64,000 nucleotides of DNA from Sialis fuliginosa. Lineage: Eukaryota; Arthropoda; Insecta; Megaloptera; Sialidae. The notes beneath the pieces were generated by a model. The model worked only from the letters and a program-made list of their open reading frames with translations. It did not search any database and was not told the DNA's origin. The stretch is taken from the NCBI GenBank assembly GCA_961205875.1, contig OY540815.1, forward strand, positions 18,661,638 to 18,725,637. Direction: 5' to 3'. This document shows positions 1 to 10,237 of the stretch, piece after piece. A program made the position numbers and the translations under genes. How positions within the stretch are numbered: position 1 is the first letter of the stretch; every line of letters begins with the position of its first letter.

Positions 1-60
1 ATTTTGTAGTACAGAACATTCACTTAAAATATCTGATATCTTTAACTGTTTGGTTAATTT

Positions 61-98
61 AGCACGAGGAAGCACTGTAAATTTACTTGGCACATGTT
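61..98 (-). repeat. Repeat C, terminal fragment
   Basis: Short piece of the dispersed repeat C. It carries the family's characteristic end: AGCACGAGGAAGCACTG followed by the TTTACTTGGCA block. The same block ends the copies at 7.1, 21.7, 53.4, 60.6 and 61.4 kb. Confidence 0.7.
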
Positions 99-1019
99 TT
101 TTTTAAATGCAATCAAATTCATTACACTTTATGAATTTTATTATTTGCCGCGATCGACTTGTTCATCAGAGAATAAGTCGCTTTGCCTTCTCCAAATATT
201 TTAAGATAATATCTGACACTGACCATAGAACCTGCGAACCTCGGAATAGAAAACAAATATGTTTTGACAAGTTAATCTAAGAGCGCCAATCATATTCATC
301 TCAGAATTGTGGTCAGAGGTCACATAACGGTCGATGCTTTTTATAAATATCATCATACGTCCATGTGAATAAATCATAATATGGAGTGACTGGATTTTGA
401 TAATCGATTTTTCTAATATTCCATAAAACTCTGCAACTTCCTGAAATAACCAATTTGTCGTGAATATTAATTATTAGGTGCTTGGAAGAAAGATTGTTTA
501 TTTTTTAAGTGGGAAGTTAAAAATATGATCTTTTTTTAAAATGCAGATCTATCAAGATCTGATTGGATCACTTGAGATCAATTTAAATAAAGTTAATTAC
601 ACTAATCTCTAAATGGCGTATCTATTTTGATGATTTCTTGTAGTATTTTTATATATTTGGCAATCCTAATTTTTATCATTGACACTTTTATTTTTATTAA
701 ACCGTATATTTATTTTACCTATAACTGGTTTTTCATTATATGGATCAACAGGTGCAAACATATGTATTTATAAAAAACGACCTTGAGAACATCCGGATGC
801 GAAAATATTTTATATTATATAATTTATTATTTGATGATTTAAAATAAACACATTCATTCATTATTTTACAATAAAACGTTCAGTTATTGAACTTGGAATA
901 GGTATTTATTTTATTATAAATTGAGGGGCGTATCTTCGAAGTCTATGGTCAGATTCTGGGAGTATACTCTTTCAAAGAAATCGGTATATATTTGTTGGAG
1001 TTATGCCTGAATATAGATT
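99..1019. other. AT-rich DNA without recognised gene
   Basis: No convincing coding frame. The stretch at about 925-1019 (GGCGTATCTTCGAAG, ending in a GTTATGCC block) resembles 4850-4935, so it is probably the outer part of a dispersed repeat that often lies next to repeat C. Confidence 0.5.
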
Positions 1020-1832
1020 AAAAAAACATCTACCAAGTAAATGCAAAGTGCTTCCTCGTGCTAAATTCATCAAAGGTAGTTAATTTTTAATTATTGAACA
1101 ATTTAAATAAAAACTGATAGTGTTTAGATAAATTGCCTGGAATGGTTTAACCATTTAATTTTTATACAATTTTACTAAAAAATATTAGTTCGAAATTTTT
1201 CATAAAACGCACCTGATTATTTTTCTGTATATTTTTAATTTTTTGACAATTTCAATCTAAATCTAAATATATGCAAACGTCAACATGATATTTAAAACGT
1301 CAAAATGACATTTAAAACGTCAAAATGACATTTAATATGTCCAAGCAAATATCAATTTAGAAAAACAAAACACGAATTTTTAAAATAAATTGAGATAAAT
1401 CTTTGTAAGGGGATATTTTACAACAAACGTTGTAGACCCATATTATAGGAAATTTAATGCTCTACAAAAAATATTCTATAAAATTTTCACGTAACATGTG
1501 TCGTTCTTGAGATATCTTAAAAAAATAAATATTTTGGGATGTCAACCCTCCCCCTTACACACGTTTTTGATGATTTTGAAATGGAACCGTCCAAATTTCA
1601 ACAATATCGGTTCAGTGGTTCATGACTTATGCGTGTGACAAAGATTCAAGAGACAGACGAACGGATACATGGACACACAGACACACGAATGGACAGACAG
1701 ACAGACACGGAACAAAAAGTGTTTGTCTTGACGTGAAACGGAAAGATCAATTTAAAATTTTGAAATTTGTTTTGTCTCAATCTAAAACAATCACAAAGCT
1801 TCTCGTATCTTCGATATTGCGAGGAAGCAAAA
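1020..1832 (+). repeat. Dispersed repeat C, nearly complete copy
   Basis: About 800 bp, the fullest copy in the window. It begins with the block reading CTACCAAGTAAATGC then GTGCTTCCTCGTGC and ends in GCGAGGAAGCAAAA, so the two ends share a short inverted GCTTCCTCG. Inside are about 20-bp mini-repeats (AAACGTCAAAATGACATTT) and a GACA-rich microsatellite. Other copies or pieces lie at 61, 4165, 6641, 21295, 28555, 51308, 52898, 53640, 60530 and 61165. The class is not clear; it is a non-coding interspersed repeat. The 82-residue frame inside it is the translated microsatellite and not a gene. Confidence 0.8.
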
Positions 1833-2635
1833 TACCAACAGTCAAATTGAGAACCTTGTTTTTTTTTTGAAGTCAGTTAAAAATTAAACATAATTGGCCT
1901 CCTAGACATGCAAAAACAATATTAATATCAAACAAATGACGAAAAAAATAGAACGGTCTAAAAACGATGCATATTTATATTTCTTTATACAAAGTAGGTA
2001 CATACATATATATTTTAATAAATATCATGTCACCTTTGGCTAAAAGTAAACACAAGCTATGTAGTAAAAGTTGACTTTCATTTGTGGTTTAGTCTTCCTA
2101 TAATAATTTAAATTAGTCTATGCATCATCTGTGCTGGCCTTTGACTTAACAAGCTATTATTTAGAAGAACATGTACACATGTACAATGTTTATAATGAAT
2201 TGTTAAATTGATTTACTATATAAATGCCATGTAGAATACATACTCATGTACCTAAGTACTGTTTGATGTAATAGTTGATATTTGCTAAAATGATGGGTTA
2301 ATTGTATTGTATTTGAGAAATATAGATAGAAGTTTATATTTTATAATTGTTGTTTATAGCTTTTCTTAATCTTGGTCTTCATGGTTAAATCTTGAAGAGA
2401 TATTAAAAAATTAACAGGTATATGTTATAGGTAGTTGTATTTTGAAGAAATATAATTAAATTTTTACACCGTGACAATTTTATTCTGATACAACCCTTTA
2501 TAGACGATGTACCGTTATTGGCGTTATTTTAGCAACCCATTCTTTACCAAAAAACAATTAAAAGTACCGTTATGTTATCTAGTATATCATGTAAAACAAT
2601 TAGTCTTCATAAAAATTTCGAGCATGAAAGTATAT
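1833..2635. other. AT-rich DNA, nothing recognised
   Basis: No frame, repeat or RNA gene could be supported in this stretch. Confidence 0.5.
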
Positions 2636-2639
2636 CGAG

Positions 2640-3165
2640 AAATAATATTTACAACTGCCAGTATGACAGAGTTTGGTCTGTTAGGATTGAGAACATCTCG
2701 GAAGACAAAAGACACGTTCCAAGATACTAGAATGCTGCGTCGGTCATGGTTTGGGGCACCATCAGCCCAAGAGGAAAATTACCCTTAATTTTTATTGAAA
2801 AAGTCAATGTCATGCTAAATGCCAAACATTTATTTGGAAATGATTATTATTGATTTCAACAAGATGGAGCCCCCTCCCATTATTCAAGCATGTTGTAAGG
2901 ATAATTTGGTTGATTTTTTGTTGAAGAATGAATGGCCGCCTAGCTCTCCCAATTGCAATTATTTTGTTTGGTCATATGTGTTGTCTAAGCTACCAGATTA
3001 CAAATTCTCAAATTTGCAATAATTTAAGAATGTTATTCTCAAAATTTGGGACAAAATGTCAATGGAAACAGTGCGTGCCGCTTGCAATGGCATTGAAAGG
3101 AAGATTGAAGCTAGTTATCAAAGTTAAAGAAAGAGTTATTCCCAAACACGTATTATAAATTTTCA
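2640..3165 (+). pseudogene. mariner-like transposase relic (C-terminal half)
   Basis: Decayed transposase of the mariner branch of the Tc1/mariner superfamily, a cut-and-paste DNA transposon enzyme. Three family blocks can be read in order, but in different frames. The first is VMVWGTISPRGKLPL (about 2744-2790). The second is FQQDGAP (about 2851-2873), containing the second catalytic aspartate. The third is WPPSSPNCNYFVWS (about 2934-2975), the block that normally ends in the third catalytic acid; here SPDLNPLDY has become SPNCN and the acid is lost. A KIWDKM then VRAACNGIE tail follows near 3050-3105. There are several in-frame stops and at least one frameshift, and no N-terminal DNA-binding region or terminal inverted repeats were found. 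It cannot encode an active enzyme. The small frames at 2507, 2819 and 2928 are pieces of this relic. Confidence 0.8.
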
Positions 3166-3660
3166 ATACATATGTCTACTTTAAAAATTGAATAAAAACT
3201 TAACTGAAATTTTATTATTTTAATATTTTAGCGTTTTAATTTGTATCGGAAAATAATTGCACACTTATTAAATATAGTTAATATCATTCCTATCTCGTCT
3301 CATTTCGGTGTACAGCACTACTAATGTAGATATTATGTAACTTATACTACAGAAACTATATCAATTTATATTTTTCAGATTGTGTGTAATCTGTTTTATA
3401 CAACGACATAATTTTGATTACATTGTACAATACATATTAAACATTTCTGTCAAGAATTCTAAATGTAACAGTTAGAATCGTGTTTAATTAAAACCATTCA
3501 CGCGTAAAAATTACTCGACTGTTGGAAATATTTAAAAAGTATTAACAACACGAGATGTTCTAAGCGATGTTTGCAAAACCTTTTACTTATATCTCAAGAG
3601 ACGAAATATTTGTGTCACAAAGTTATATAAACATTTATCTACCGTTAACAAACTTACTTA
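3166..3660. other. AT-rich DNA, nothing recognised
   Basis: Probable 3' remnant and flank of the mariner relic. No terminal inverted repeat could be identified. Confidence 0.4.
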
Positions 3661-4158
3661 TAAGGTATTGGCACCAGTCTTGGATATAACCCCAGTAATG
3701 GCTATTTGTTAATTAGAAATATTTGTTGATATTTGAATACTACCATTTCTGAATATTAGTCTATATACATTTAACTGTTTTACAGCGTGATTTGATGACA
3801 ATCGGCCAATAGGTGTCAAAATGGTGGACATTTAAATTAATTATTAGTATAATTTATTTATTAATTATTATATCATATCAACTGCTTAACATTGTTTCAA
3901 ATTTGACGATTCTTTCACTGCGTACTCATTACTGGTTTTACTTTATCCATTACTGGAGAAAAAACACAAATAAAATAAAAGGCTATAATTTAAAAAAAAA
4001 AAAAAAACTATATTTGTGGACTTTGGTAATTAAATTGATTAAATAAAGAGTTACTTGTTTTATTAGTAACATGAGTTCTTGAGAATTATAAAAAAAAGTA
4101 CGTCAATCACAAAAACAGTAAACCTTGCTCTTATAGCGGCCATAACTGGTGCCAGTAC
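3661..4158 (+). mobile_element. Element A, copy 1 (TA-flanked MITE)
   Basis: Small non-coding DNA transposon of about 500-540 bp. The family ends are AGGTACTGGCACCAGT and its inverted copy ACTGGTGCCAGTACCT, usually flanked by TA, which is the target duplication of Tc1/mariner elements. This copy starts AAGGTATTGGCACCAG and ends ACTGGTGCCAGTAC. It shares its interior (AATCGGCCAATAGGTGTC, then a CATTACTGG block) with copies at 14.0, 33.0, 46.4 and 48.4 kb. It has no transposase and would need one supplied in trans. Confidence 0.85.
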
Positions 4159-4164
4159 AAGGAT

Positions 4165-4262
4165 TCACTCGACAGACAGACGGACACGGAACGAAAAGTA
4201 TTTGTCTTGATATGGAACGGAAAGATCAATTTAAAATTTGGAAATCGGAGATCCATTTTAAG
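4165..4262 (+). repeat. Repeat C, internal fragment
   Basis: The GACAGACAGACGGACACGG microsatellite, followed by the TTTGTCTTGA block and ACGGAAAGATCAATTT, matches the end of repeat C. Confidence 0.65.
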
Positions 4263-5390
4263 AAAAATATACACTTCCTCAAATAGAAAGATATCGGTAT
4301 AATTACATAATACCTACTACACAAAAATATGACAAAAAATATTTTTAAACAGATGATGGTCGTTTATTTGAATTCTACTTGTAAATCTTGACCGACATAT
4401 GAACCGGCAAATATAAGATATCATTATGAAACCAATACTGTATTTTTTCATAGGCATCGCATAACATTTTTAAAGGGGTGTATTTTTAACGGTGTAAAAT
4501 TTGATTTTTTTTGTCTTACCTGTTTGTTTTAATGACGCCACTGTGTTTGTAGATATTTATGTTTTATTGGGTAGTGAAACTTGTCTTGTATTTAATGTCA
4601 CGCGATATTTTAGAGATTATTCGCAATTAGGTGTATAATTATTATTGATACTTATTCGACAGGCCTGTACAACTGACGTGATTATTTAAATTTTAAATGA
4701 TAATTCAAAAATAAATAAAATCGACTTAAAAAAATCCTAAAAACACTAAAAAGTATATTATAATTATAAAATTTTTGGAAAGTTTTTTTTCATTTTTTTT
4801 AAAAGTTTTTTAAGTCGATTTTTTAAAGTTTTTTATTTTTTCCTTTTGAGTGGCGTATCTAAGAAGTTCGTGATCAGATTCCAATGCATATATGAGACCA
4901 CCAAATATGTGCATATTTGTCGGAGTTATGCCGGAAAATACATAAAAAAACATATACAGAAAAATTGAAAACCCCTTCCTTTTTTGAATGTCCTGGTTCG
5001 ATTCTGGTAAAATTTAAATGGTACTACCTCTTTTAAACATAAATTGATTGAATTGAGAACCACCTCCTTTTTTGAAGTTTTAGGAATATTAAATACGTTA
5101 TATGTCAATTATTAACAAAAACTACATGGGCTTGCTGTAAATTCAATAAAAAGTTGTTCAAATGCCGAGAAATTACACTTTTACTGTGAATGCACACGAA
5201 ACTTCTAGTCTAAACACGTGTATCACATTCCAAACCACTTAATAACAATGAAAATTCCAGTAAAATCGGTTTAGTTGTAATTAACTGTTTTTTCGTACAA
5301 TGTAATCTAAACTTATTATAAGGTCTTAGGTTTTCTAACAGTAAAAGTCCTGTTAAAATCGGATAGACAGTCAGATAAAACAATATTAGT
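4263..5390. other. AT-rich DNA with old repeat pieces
   Basis: No gene. The part at 4850-4935 (GGCGTATCTAAGAAGTTC with a GTTATGCC block) matches about 925-1019. Two nearby CCTTTTTTGAA-type blocks (about 4975 and 5065) match similar blocks at 1855 and 61650, marking ends of old interspersed repeats. Confidence 0.5.
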
Positions 5391-5394
5391 GTGT

Positions 5395-5600
5395 TTAGAA
5401 TTTAACCACATGATATTCTAAATACGGGCCTGTGTACAGGCCCTGAAGTCACACACAGAGACTGTGAGACAATAATTTGTATCCGTGAGAAAGGAACAGC
5501 AACGCCTCGTGGTTATTTATCAAAAAGCAAATGTCCTCGAAGTCTTTTTAGACAAACAGTTCGCGCTCAAGTGGATTATCATTACATATATAATAAATTT
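5395..5600. other. GC-richer non-repeat island
   Basis: About 200 bp that is less AT-rich than its surroundings and is not shared with any other part of the window. It includes a short hairpin, GGGCCTGTGTACAGGCCC. No coding frame. It could be regulatory DNA, but only its composition suggests this. Confidence 0.25.
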
Positions 5601-6640
5601 TAATTAATCGTAATCTTGCGAAAGTTGACTCCTTCTTCTAATGTTTAATTAATATTTGATGTTTTATGTGACTCAAACGTTGAAATATTTTATATTCTAT
5701 TCAAGTATTATTTTAACCGTACGTTATACATTAAATGGTTGAGAAAATTGATGATTAAAATATTTTAAAGTGCATTATATAGGATGCAAAAACTTATACA
5801 ATTAATTGGTACGCAGTAAAAAAAATTAATCAAAATAAAATACTTTATCTTCTGAAAGGTGCAAATCGTAATTTTTTTACTTATCTAAGTGTATGGGTAA
5901 TTATCACGAACTTATTTTAATTAATTTATTATTTTTAACAACTGGAAGTTATTGTAATCGGCCCGAAAATCAAAATAAAAAATTACAACATATTTGTAAG
6001 ATCACTATAGTATATTTACACTATTTTCAGAAAGATATTTGTGTGTGTGTGTGTGTGTGTATGTATATCGTCGAGTACAACGGCTAGTTTTCAATAAAAA
6101 TAGGTTTAGTAGATATGTTAAGATACAAAAAAAATATATATAAATAATATAAAAACTCATTCAATAATATATATGTATGTAAAATGCCGACTAAATGTAA
6201 CTCTAATGAAAGCCATTAATTTAAAAAATAAATACGTCCATTTAAATGTCTTGAGATACAATTAAAAGGAAATTATAAAAACAAAACGGTTATTGAAAAA
6301 GATTTGGCACAAAAAACTGACAAGTGATTTTATATACTGTGTATTATATATATTAGTTTATTAACTATACCTGATAGGTAGGTTATTTTTAATTTGTTTT
6401 AAGATAGAGTGAATTAAAATACTGGCATTGTTTATATTTATTATAGATTGATTGTTATTATGTGATCATTTATGAAGGAAAAAAAATCTCGATCCTTAAT
6501 GTATACCTACTATAGCTTACCATATCTAGTTAAATTATAATATTATCTATATAAATATTTATTTCTATACCTATCATATATAACAATAACATAATACTAT
6601 AATTTTTAACAAAATACCACGTACGCTAAATGATTTTTTA
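5601..6640. other. AT-rich DNA with a GT microsatellite
   Basis: Unassigned except for a (GT)10 run at 6041-6060 and a GTTATTGTAATCGG block at about 5948, which is shared with 62456 and marks another old repeat. Confidence 0.5.
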
Positions 6641-7165
6641 CAAAATATCGAAGATACGAGAAACTTTGTGATCGTTTCAGATTGAGACAAAAAAATGTTC
6701 TCTGTTTTGTCTGTCTGTCCGTTCGTGTGTGTGTCCGTCTGTCCCCTGAATTCTTGTCACATGCATCACTCTTGAACCACTGAACCGATATTGTTTAAAT
6801 TTCCTATAATATGGGTCTACAACGTTTGTTGTAAAATATTCCCTTACAAAGATTTATTTCAATTTATTTTAAAAATTCGTGTTTTGTTTTTCTAAATTGG
6901 TATTTGCTTGGACATATTAAATGTCATTTTGACGTTTGCATAAATTTAAATTTAGATTGTCAAAAAATTAAAAATGTACGAAAAAATAATCAGGTGCGTT
7001 TTAAGAAAAATTTCGAACTAAAATTAAATTAAATAGTTAACCAATTCCAGGCAATTTATCTGAACACTATCGGTTTTTATTTAAATTGTTTAATAAGTAA
7101 CTACCTTTGGTGAATTTACGTAGCACGAGGAAGCATTATGCATTTACTTGGCAGATGTTGAAAAA
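6641..7165 (-). repeat. Dispersed repeat C, copy 2
   Basis: Inverted copy of repeat C. It starts with the TCGAAGATACGAGAAAC block and the GTCTGTCTGTCCG microsatellite and ends with AGCACGAGGAAGCATTATG then the TTTACTTGGCAGATG block. It lacks part of the middle found in the 1.0-kb copy. Confidence 0.8.
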
Positions 7166-7379
7166 AAAAATATCTGTGTTCTTTCTCCAGTCATATAAAT
7201 TTGGATTCTTATTTGATTATTTTGCCATCTTTGCCTTTTAAGTTGGTTCATTAAGAATCATAAATTTTATACAAATAAAACATCTGTATGAGAAATAATT
7301 ATGGTGTTGACTACAGAAAATGCAAATGAATTGTTAAGTATGTACATGTACTTACCTACTAAAAAATAAAACAATATAA

Positions 7380-7640
7380 AAAATGTAGACTCATCAGGTG
7401 CTGAGATAACGCTGTATCCAGTTATCCGGTAGTTGGGATTGTTTATTACGATCTCAGTCGCTATAAATCACCGCCTGTGCGCCTTCCCACAACCGGTGGC
7501 ACGCGGAATTCCATATTTAAAAGCATTAGTGTGTTTGTCACCTGAATGAAGTGATTACATTACATTATATTAAATGTACGTACATGCATGTGTGTGATGG
7601 AACGTTCCGCGGATTCTAATTCTCGCGAGTTTAATAATAT
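7380..7640. other. GC-richer non-repeat island
   Basis: Unique stretch with CpG-containing words (TTATCCGGTAGTTGGG, CACCGCCTGTGCGCC) and CACCTG E-box-like words. No coding frame. Possible regulatory DNA, on composition only. Confidence 0.25.
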
Positions 7641-7642
7641 TA

Positions 7643-7749
7643 TAACGTACTGGTACCTTGTCTTGAATATGACCTCAGTTATACGTACTGAATTAGAAAC
7701 ATTTGTTGATATTTGATAACAACTATTTCTGAATATTGATCTATATAAC
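7643..7749 (+). mobile_element. Element A, copy 2, 5' part only
   Basis: The first ~105 bp of element A (ACGTACTGGTACC, then a TTTGTTGATATTTGAT block, then TTCTGAATATTGATC). It is cut off exactly where the foldback element B begins, so B appears to have inserted into it. The rest of A is missing on the other side. Confidence 0.75.
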
Positions 7750-8816
7750 CAGTGGCGAGGCGTGAAATTTTTAAAAGGGAAGCATATTTTGTCAATCCTT
7801 CCCCTCCTATTAACAAAAAAAAATTAGTTATGAAACAACTTTTGTTCAAGCTTTTACTTTTTTAAATAAATTCTTATATATTTATATAGTAACTAAATGA
7901 TTCACCGTCTTATTTTCTTGTATTTTAGTCGATATTTGTATGACGATTTGAAGTTCACTGCAGGAAATTTCACTAAAAAATTTCGAATTTTTGATTTCGT
8001 TAAAAGTATGTTTATTGTATGGAAAATGACGTGAAAAGTTGTTTGTTTCAAACCGCAGGTCTGTATCTCAAAACGTTCTCGAGATATAGCATCTCAAAGT
8101 TTTAGTTTTTTCAAATTTTTGGAGAAAAAAGGGAATAACTTTTGAACGCGTGGTCGGAATTGATTTTAGTTGACGGATTTGAAATCAGCGTGTCAAAATC
8201 TATATAATGACATGTATAATACTTTAAAATCTGACAAAAAATTTGTGGTCCAAAATCGACATTTTTTTAAGGTATACCCCTTTGAATTTTTTCGATTTTT
8301 CGCGAATTTTTTTTTTTCGAGTTTTAAGGTATTATACATATCATTATATAGATTTTGACACGCTGATTCCAAATCCGTCAATTAAAATCAATTCCGACCA
8401 TCCGTTCAAAAGTTAGGGTCATTTTTCTTCAAAATTTTGAAAAAACTGAAACTTTGAGAGGCTATATCTCAAGAACGGTTTGAGATACAGACCTGCGGTT
8501 TGAAGCATTCAACTTTTCACGTAATTTTCTATACAATAAACATACTTTTAACAAAATCAAAAATTCAATTTTTTTTAGTGAAATTTCTTACAGTGAACTT
8601 CAACTCATCATACAAATTTCGACTAAAATACAAGAAAATAAGACGTAGAGGTTTTATAGTTGTATAATTGAATGTGTAAATTAATATTAAATGTTATTTT
8701 TGACTTTTGGTCATAAAGATGATATTTTTAAATTATTTATTAACTGAAAACACAGATTTGTATTAATTTACCCATAAAGAAAGGAAAGCACTGCTTCCAT
8801 GGACGCTTCGCCACTG
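7750..8816 (-). mobile_element. Foldback element B, copy 1 (about 1 kb palindrome)
   Basis: Non-coding DNA transposon built as one large inverted repeat. The ends are CAGTGGCGAGGCGTG and ACGCTTCGCCACTG, the CAGTGGCG type seen in many hAT-like elements. From about 7920 to 8640 the two halves are complementary: each carries the CTCGAGATATAGC-like block, TTGACGGATTTGAAATC-like block and TGTCAAAATCTATATAATG, mirrored about a ~110-bp spacer centred near 8280. Because of the symmetry both strands read almost the same 62-residue frame; these are by-products and not genes. The outer ~170 bp of each arm differ, which gives orientation: this copy is opposite to the copies at 40.1 and 56.1 kb. Confidence 0.85.
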
Positions 8817-9480
8817 TTGGGTACAGTAGAAAGATCTTCGTTGTAAGTAATAGTAATAGAATTACTTCTAAAGCAACCGCGTCCATTTTTCTAAACTGTA
8901 ATTTTGCACGTATCGGAGCCATCTAGCGACCCTAGCATCGTGTGCAGCAAACATCGCAGAGAAACCATCACAATGCCCAACGCGACAGCTCGCTTGGAAC
9001 TCAGTTACAAAATCAAGCAAGCAATCCAGTGGGTGAAATGGTATATACTCAGGTGAACGGGTGTGATCTCGATAGCTACCAGTGTAGTTGTGACACTTGC
9101 TACGGTGGACACAAAATAAATTAACGGACGTTTTAACAGATGCGAGACTAGATTACTGCGGAGAAGAGACACGGAATCCGTTTCGTGATTTCTGTGTACA
9201 AATAAAATATCGAGCCGATTATTTATGAGTGTCATCTTTTTTGCACGTGATGAAAGGTCAAGTTCAAATAAAACCGCTAATTATGTATACGTGTGTACAG
9301 GTGGTCGTAAAGTAACTTTACATAACACTAGATATAACAATAATAGAGTACCTAATAAAAAAAAAATAAAAAAATGAAAACATTATAGAAAATTTTTTCA
9401 TACTCCAAAAGTTTATCCCGACCCCAAAATATCAAATTTAAAAAAATATACTTTTCAAACGGTTCCAATTGCATGACGTC
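8817..9480. other. Unassigned DNA upstream of the HAUS6-like gene
   Basis: The part at about 8930-9230 is less AT-rich and has short frames on both strands (60 and 76 residues) with no recognised similarity. A distal exon or regulatory DNA is possible; nothing decides it. Confidence 0.3.
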
Positions 9481-9666
9481 ATTAAACTGTATTGCCTGGT
9501 CGCGCTGATAAAAGTCGCTGGTGTAAGGGGTCTTCCGGGTAGCAAGCTTATTTTATGCTAAAAACAATTTTAAGTTAAGCTGTTTTCGGGGGAATTATTT
9601 GTTTTTCGATGCTGGGTTATTGTTTGTGCAGTGTTTATTTTATTATAAATTTTTAAGTGTTAAAAG
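9481..9666 (+). promoter_or_regulatory. Probable promoter / 5' leader of the HAUS6-like gene
   Basis: Just upstream of the gene is a locally CpG-containing stretch with GTCATTAAACTG, a TCTTCCGGGTAGC word (ETS-like CTTCCGG core) and GTCGCTGGTGTAAGG. It is followed by an AT-rich leader. No TATA box can be placed with confidence. The start of transcription is inferred from position only. Confidence 0.35.
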
Positions 9667-9677
9667 ATGTTTTTTAA
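9667..9677 (+). other. Possible first coding mini-exon of the HAUS6-like gene
   Basis: ATG at 9667 followed by TTTTTTAA and a GTAGGC donor-like site at 9678. If spliced to the acceptor at 10133, and then across the next intron, the frame runs open into the main exon and adds 18 residues before the methionine at 10238. The donor is weak, so this may instead be 5' leader sequence. Confidence 0.25.
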
Positions 9678-10106
9678 GTAGGCATTTTTTTTTTTGGAAA
9701 AACGTAAATTTTTTGAGTAAAAATTAAAATTTTAATTTCTCTAAAATTACCAATTTCAGAGAAAAACTGATGAGGCAAAAGTTGTTTATTGCTAAGCAAA
9801 GTATCCAGGAGAATTTTTCGACATAAAAAATTAAGCCTCTTACAGTTTATTTTTCTCCAAAATTGAAAGAGAAAAAAAATCTTAAAATTTTCAGTTTATT
9901 TTTGCTGAATATCATAAAAAGACGTTTTAAAAAAAATCAGACAAAAGTTGTTTATTTTTTTTGTGTACCCAAAAAATTAAAATTGACCTTTAATGACTGA
10001 AATATCCACTCAAGGTTAAAACTTTTTTCACTGTATATTTTTCTCAAAAATGTCTTTTTCTCAAGATATTAGCTTGTACCAACTTAAAAATTAAGTTTTT
10101 TATATC

Positions 10107-10222
10107 TACTAATTATTTTTATTTTATTTTCAGATTCGTGTCAATCGTTGAATTTCACGTAAGTATATTTTAGAACTTTCATTCGATATGCTTTGGTATC
10201 TGAGAATGTATATATTTTACAG
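10107..10222 (+). other. Splice signals, 25-nt micro-exon and 64-bp intron
   Basis: A textbook 3' splice site: branch-like CTACTAAT at about 10107, then a T-rich tract and CAG at 10131-10133. Next come 25 nt (10134-10158), a strong donor GTAAGTAT at 10159, and an acceptor TTTTACAG ending at 10222, making a 64-bp intron. The 25 nt are open in the frame that continues into the main HAUS6 exon. This arrangement indicates a normally spliced gene and not a simple processed copy. The longer open frame starting at 10193 begins inside this intron and is therefore not the protein start. Confidence 0.6.
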
Positions 10223-10237
10223 AAAAACTCAGTAAAA

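Noticed and set aside
1622-1870. 82-residue frame, with a similar frame on the minus strand at 51397, as a shared protein
   Set aside because: Both are translations of the GACA-rich microsatellite and end of repeat C.
8170-8381. Mirror 62-residue frames on both strands (also at 40481 and 56496/56519) as a conserved small protein
   Set aside because: They lie in the centre of the palindromic element B. Their similarity on the two strands follows from the inverted-repeat symmetry, and the copies accumulate changes without sparing codons.
10193-10237. Upstream in-frame methionine of the HAUS6-like frame as the protein start
   Set aside because: These bases fall inside a 64-bp intron with strong GTAAGT and TTTTACAG signals, so the extra 15 residues are probably not translated.
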